A stretch of DNA of 6,211 nucleotides from the NCBI GenBank assembly GCA_910579485.1, contig CAJTVO010000160.1, positions 1 to 6,211 of the forward strand, in the 5' to 3' direction. The stretch comes from an uncultured Oscillospiraceae bacterium. GTDB taxonomy: Bacteria > Bacillota > Clostridia > Oscillospirales > Oscillospiraceae. The notes below the pieces were generated by a model, which saw only the letters and a list, made by a program, of their open reading frames with translations, searched no databases and was not told the origin of the DNA. Each line of letters begins with the position of its first letter. The first letter of the stretch is position 1. A program made the position numbers and the translations under genes. Positions 4,671 to 6,211 of the stretch are shown in pieces.

Positions 4671-5126
4671 ATGAGCAGTATTTTAGACAATATCAAGAGA
4701 ATGATCAGTCCGCTCAGCGATGAGGACGATGATTATGAGGAGATCTTTGATGACCGCGACTCGCCGTTTATCGACGAGCGCCCCCGGAGCATCGACCGGG
4801 GCGGCCTGGCGGACAGCCGCCGGGGCAAGGTGGTCAATATCCACGCCACGACCCAGCTGAAGGTGGTCCTGGTGAAGCCTGAGCGCTTCGAGGCCGCCAG
4901 CGAGATCGCCGATCATCTGAAGGAGAAGCGTACCGTGGTGGTCAACCTGGAGTCTACCCACAAGGACATCGCCCGGCGTCTGATCGATTTCCTTTCCGGC
5001 GTGGCCTACGCGGGAGAGGGGAAGATCAAGAAGGTGGCGGCCAATACGTACATGATCACGCCCTACTCCGTGGACATCCAGGGCGATCTGATTGACGAGC
5101 TGGAAAATAACGGGATGTATTTCTAA
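4671..5126 (+). CDS. sepF: Cell division protein SepF (151 aa)
   Basis: SepF binds the FtsZ C-terminus, bundles filaments and tethers the Z-ring to the membrane, partly replacing FtsA in Firmicutes. The N-terminus (about 2-14, SSILDNIKRMISP) fits the short amphipathic membrane-binding helix. An acidic, disordered linker follows (17-50, DEDDDYEEIFDD...). The C-terminal SepF domain (DUF552) spans about 53-135 with VVLVKPERFE (65-74), VVVNLE (89-94), RRLIDFLSGVAYA (102-114) and a final ITPYSVDI (129-136). Gly110 corresponds to the conserved glycine at the dimer interface. AGGGGAGG (4655-4662) precedes the ATG by eight bases, and the gap from yggS is 18 bases. It can be read from the upstream operon and from the promoter-like sequence within yggS. 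Confidence 0.96.
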   Translation: MSSILDNIKRMISPLSDEDDDYEEIFDDRDSPFIDERPRSIDRGGLADSRRGKVVNIHATTQLKVVLVKPERFEAASEIADHLKEKRTVVVNLESTHKDIARRLIDFLSGVAYAGEGKIKKVAANTYMITPYSVDIQGDLIDELENNGMYF

Positions 5127-5247
5127 TGTCATAGGAAATGGCTGCGCCATTCCCTTGGAAAAGCGCCGAAACGGCTTTGCCGCCCTGGGGCGGCAGATCC
5201 TGCGAGGCTTTTTATGGAGCAGACGGTATTGAGGGAGGAAACAGACG
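5127..5247 (+). other. sepF-divIVA intergenic spacer with two hairpins; ylmG and ylmH absent
   Basis: This 121-base gap holds AATGGC/TGC/GCCATT (within 5138-5152) and the perfect GCCGCC, loop CTGG, GGCGGC stem (5179-5194). A T-run (CTTTTT, near 5208) lies 14 bases past the second stem, too far for a standard terminator. In Bacillus two genes, ylmG and ylmH, lie between sepF and divIVA; no trace of them is visible here. The ribosome site of divIVA (GGGAGGA, 5233-5239) closes the spacer. Confidence 0.45.
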
Positions 5248-6027
5248 ATGATGACCCCGCAGGAGGTAGCAAACTGCACCTTTGCCAAATCGATGGTAGG
5301 CGGCTATAACATGGCCTCGGTGGACGACTTTCTGGACAAGCTGACGGAGGACTACGCCGCTTTATACAAGGAGAACGCCGCCCTGAAGGCCAAGCTGAAG
5401 ATCACGGTGGACAAGATGGCGGAGTACCGGGAGTCCGAGGACGCCATCCGCTCCACCCTGCTGGCTGCCCAGAAGATGTCCACCGCCATGATCAGCGAGG
5501 CGGAGCAGAAGCGGGACGCGGTGATCGGCGATGCCACCGCCGCCGCCCGGAACCGGGTGTCCGAGCTCCAGCAGCAGATCGCGGAGGCGGAGCGCCGTCT
5601 GGAGTCCGTGCGCTTCCAGGTGGACAAGGAGCTGGAGGCGGAGCGGAAGCGTCTGGCCGTGGGCCAGGAGCAGCTGCGGAACTTTATCCGCGAGGTCCGC
5701 GCGGTGTGCAACGAGGAGCTGGCCCACCTGGAGCTCCTGCCGGAGCTTCCCGCGGAGGAGCCCAAGCCGGTGATACAGGTGGTCCCCCCCGCTCCCGTGC
5801 AGGTGCCTCCTCCGGAGGAGGAGCCGGAGGCCGAGGAGAAGGAAGAGGAGAAGACCGTCGTTCAGGAGGCGGCGGTGAGCGCGTTCGCGCCCGCCGGCGG
5901 CATTCCGGCGGAGCCGGAGGGCGTGGTGGAGGATCCCTTTGCCGGGGATGCGTTCGAGGACGATTCCGACACGAGGGTCTTGAATTTGGATGATCTGCAG
6001 TTTGGCCCAAACTATACGAAGGATTGA
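5248..6027 (+). CDS. divIVA: DivIVA-family cell division / polar scaffold protein (259 aa)
   Basis: DivIVA is a peripheral membrane scaffold that senses negative curvature at poles and septa and recruits division, chromosome or wall-synthesis partners. The N-terminal lipid-binding domain is recognisable from F12 through GGY (18-20) and VDDFLD (25-30) to DYAALYKENAALKAKL (35-50). A coiled coil follows (about 40-160). An acidic, proline-rich tail (165-240), unlikely to fold, ends in DTRVLNLDDLQFG (241-253). The Phe-Arg pair that inserts into membrane in Bacillus DivIVA aligns with Met16-Val17, so the arginine is missing and the loop is one residue longer. GGGAGGA lies eight bases before the first of two adjacent ATGs, so the first is chosen. 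It is last in the block and is followed by a strong terminator. Confidence 0.93.
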   Translation: MMTPQEVANCTFAKSMVGGYNMASVDDFLDKLTEDYAALYKENAALKAKLKITVDKMAEYRESEDAIRSTLLAAQKMSTAMISEAEQKRDAVIGDATAAARNRVSELQQQIAEAERRLESVRFQVDKELEAERKRLAVGQEQLRNFIREVRAVCNEELAHLELLPELPAEEPKPVIQVVPPAPVQVPPPEEEPEAEEKEEEKTVVQEAAVSAFAPAGGIPAEPEGVVEDPFAGDAFEDDSDTRVLNLDDLQFGPNYTKD

Positions 6028-6030
6028 AAT

Positions 6031-6062
6031 GAGGCGGCTGAAAAGCCGCCTCTGCCCTTTTT
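6031..6062 (+). terminator. Strong intrinsic terminator after divIVA
   Basis: Perfect 9-bp stem GAGGCGGCT, loop GAAA, AGCCGCCTC (6031-6052), followed by TGCCCTTTTT. It starts three bases after the divIVA stop and closes the six-gene block. Confidence 0.92.
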
Positions 6063-6125
6063 GCGGCCCCGGAGGGGCCGCCTCCCCCTCTAATCTATCA
6101 TTTAGATTCGCCCCTCGCCGGGGCG
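6063..6125. repeat. Three consecutive perfect hairpins
   Basis: GCGGCCCC/GGA/GGGGCCGC (6063-6081), AATCTA/TCATT/TAGATT (6092-6108) and CGCCCC/TCGCC/GGGGCG (6109-6125). The first abuts the divIVA terminator, and the second and third are directly adjacent. Only the middle one is AT-rich. No gene is visible here. Confidence 0.65.
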
Positions 6126-6130
6126 GGGGC

Positions 6131-6156
6131 CTACTTTTCGCGCGAGCGAAAAGTAG
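6131..6156. repeat. CTACTTTT-type palindromic repeat, copy 2
   Basis: Perfect 11-bp stem CTACTTTTCGC, loop GCGA, GCGAAAAGTAG. Same arms as the repeat at 1235-1262, with loop-proximal base pairs changed on both sides so pairing is kept. Confidence 0.7.
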
Positions 6157-6161
6157 CAAAG

Positions 6162-6197
6162 ATTCTGCGACGGCCACATCGAGTGGCCGCGCAGAAT
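6162..6197. repeat. Long bulged hairpin at the right edge
   Basis: ATTCTGCG pairs with CGCAGAAT and CGGCCAC with GTGGCCG around an ATCGA loop: 15 base pairs interrupted only by an unpaired A at 6170. It is the last of six hairpins in 167 bases. The remaining bases to 6211 hold nothing I can identify. Confidence 0.65.
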
Positions 6198-6211
6198 TGA
6201 TTGTGCATGAC

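Noticed and set aside
5139..5252. 37-codon frame between sepF and divIVA
   Set aside because: No ribosome site, no recognisable motif, and it runs through the divIVA ribosome site into its start.
5362..6177. 271-codon minus-strand frame opposite divIVA
   Set aside because: Leucine/arginine/histidine-rich antisense shadow of the coiled-coil codons, and it runs through the terminator and repeat region.
1..6211. CRISPR array, tRNA, rRNA or insertion sequence
   Set aside because: There are no regularly spaced direct repeats, no tRNA-like cloverleaf or rRNA stretch that I recognise, and no transposase-like protein in any frame.

Overview
The window looks like a chromosomal segment from a GC-rich anaerobic Clostridia species, probably of the Oscillospiraceae (Flavonifractor, Oscillibacter or Lawsonibacter-like). 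This is inferred from the gene content (miaA-hfq next to a yggS-sepF-divIVA division cluster), strong GG-rich Shine-Dalgarno sites, very high GC in coding DNA and hairpin repeats of the CTACTTTT...AAAAGTAG type. No database search was possible, so the taxon is a judgement.

Region 1 (about 1-1230) is a small regulatory cassette of lower GC. A gene for an 82-residue small protein reads leftward (228-476). Two tandem XRE-type helix-turn-helix repressor genes read rightward (558-785 and 800-1027). They diverge from a compact control region (497-557) that holds a perfect-consensus promoter, TTGACA-N17-TATAAT, on the minus strand and two TCTC-N5-GAGA operators. Each arm is followed by a copy of the same noncoding element, in inverted orientation (minus strand about 48-190, plus strand about 1040-1196). 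Each copy ends in GGGATTCT plus a hairpin. The copies share at least five colinear sequence blocks at nearly constant spacing, and their terminal hairpins have unrelated sequences but the same position. This suggests a structured RNA, tentatively of the raiA type.

Region 2 (1231-1345) is an intergenic stretch of back-to-back hairpins leading into miaA.

Region 3 (1346-6027) is a block of six co-directional genes: miaA (tRNA A37 prenyltransferase), hfq (RNA chaperone), a membrane-anchored HlyD-type adaptor, yggS (PLP homeostasis), sepF (FtsZ anchor) and divIVA (polar/septal coiled coil). The adaptor stop and the yggS start overlap by one base. A sharply AT-rich 90-bp island inside yggS carries a near-consensus promoter (TTGACA-N17-GATAAT), so sepF-divIVA may be transcribed separately from the genes upstream. 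The ylmG and ylmH genes that lie between sepF and divIVA in Bacillus are absent.

Region 4 (6028-6211) starts with a strong intrinsic terminator for divIVA and continues with five further perfect or nearly perfect hairpins. One is a second copy of the CTACTTTT repeat found before miaA.
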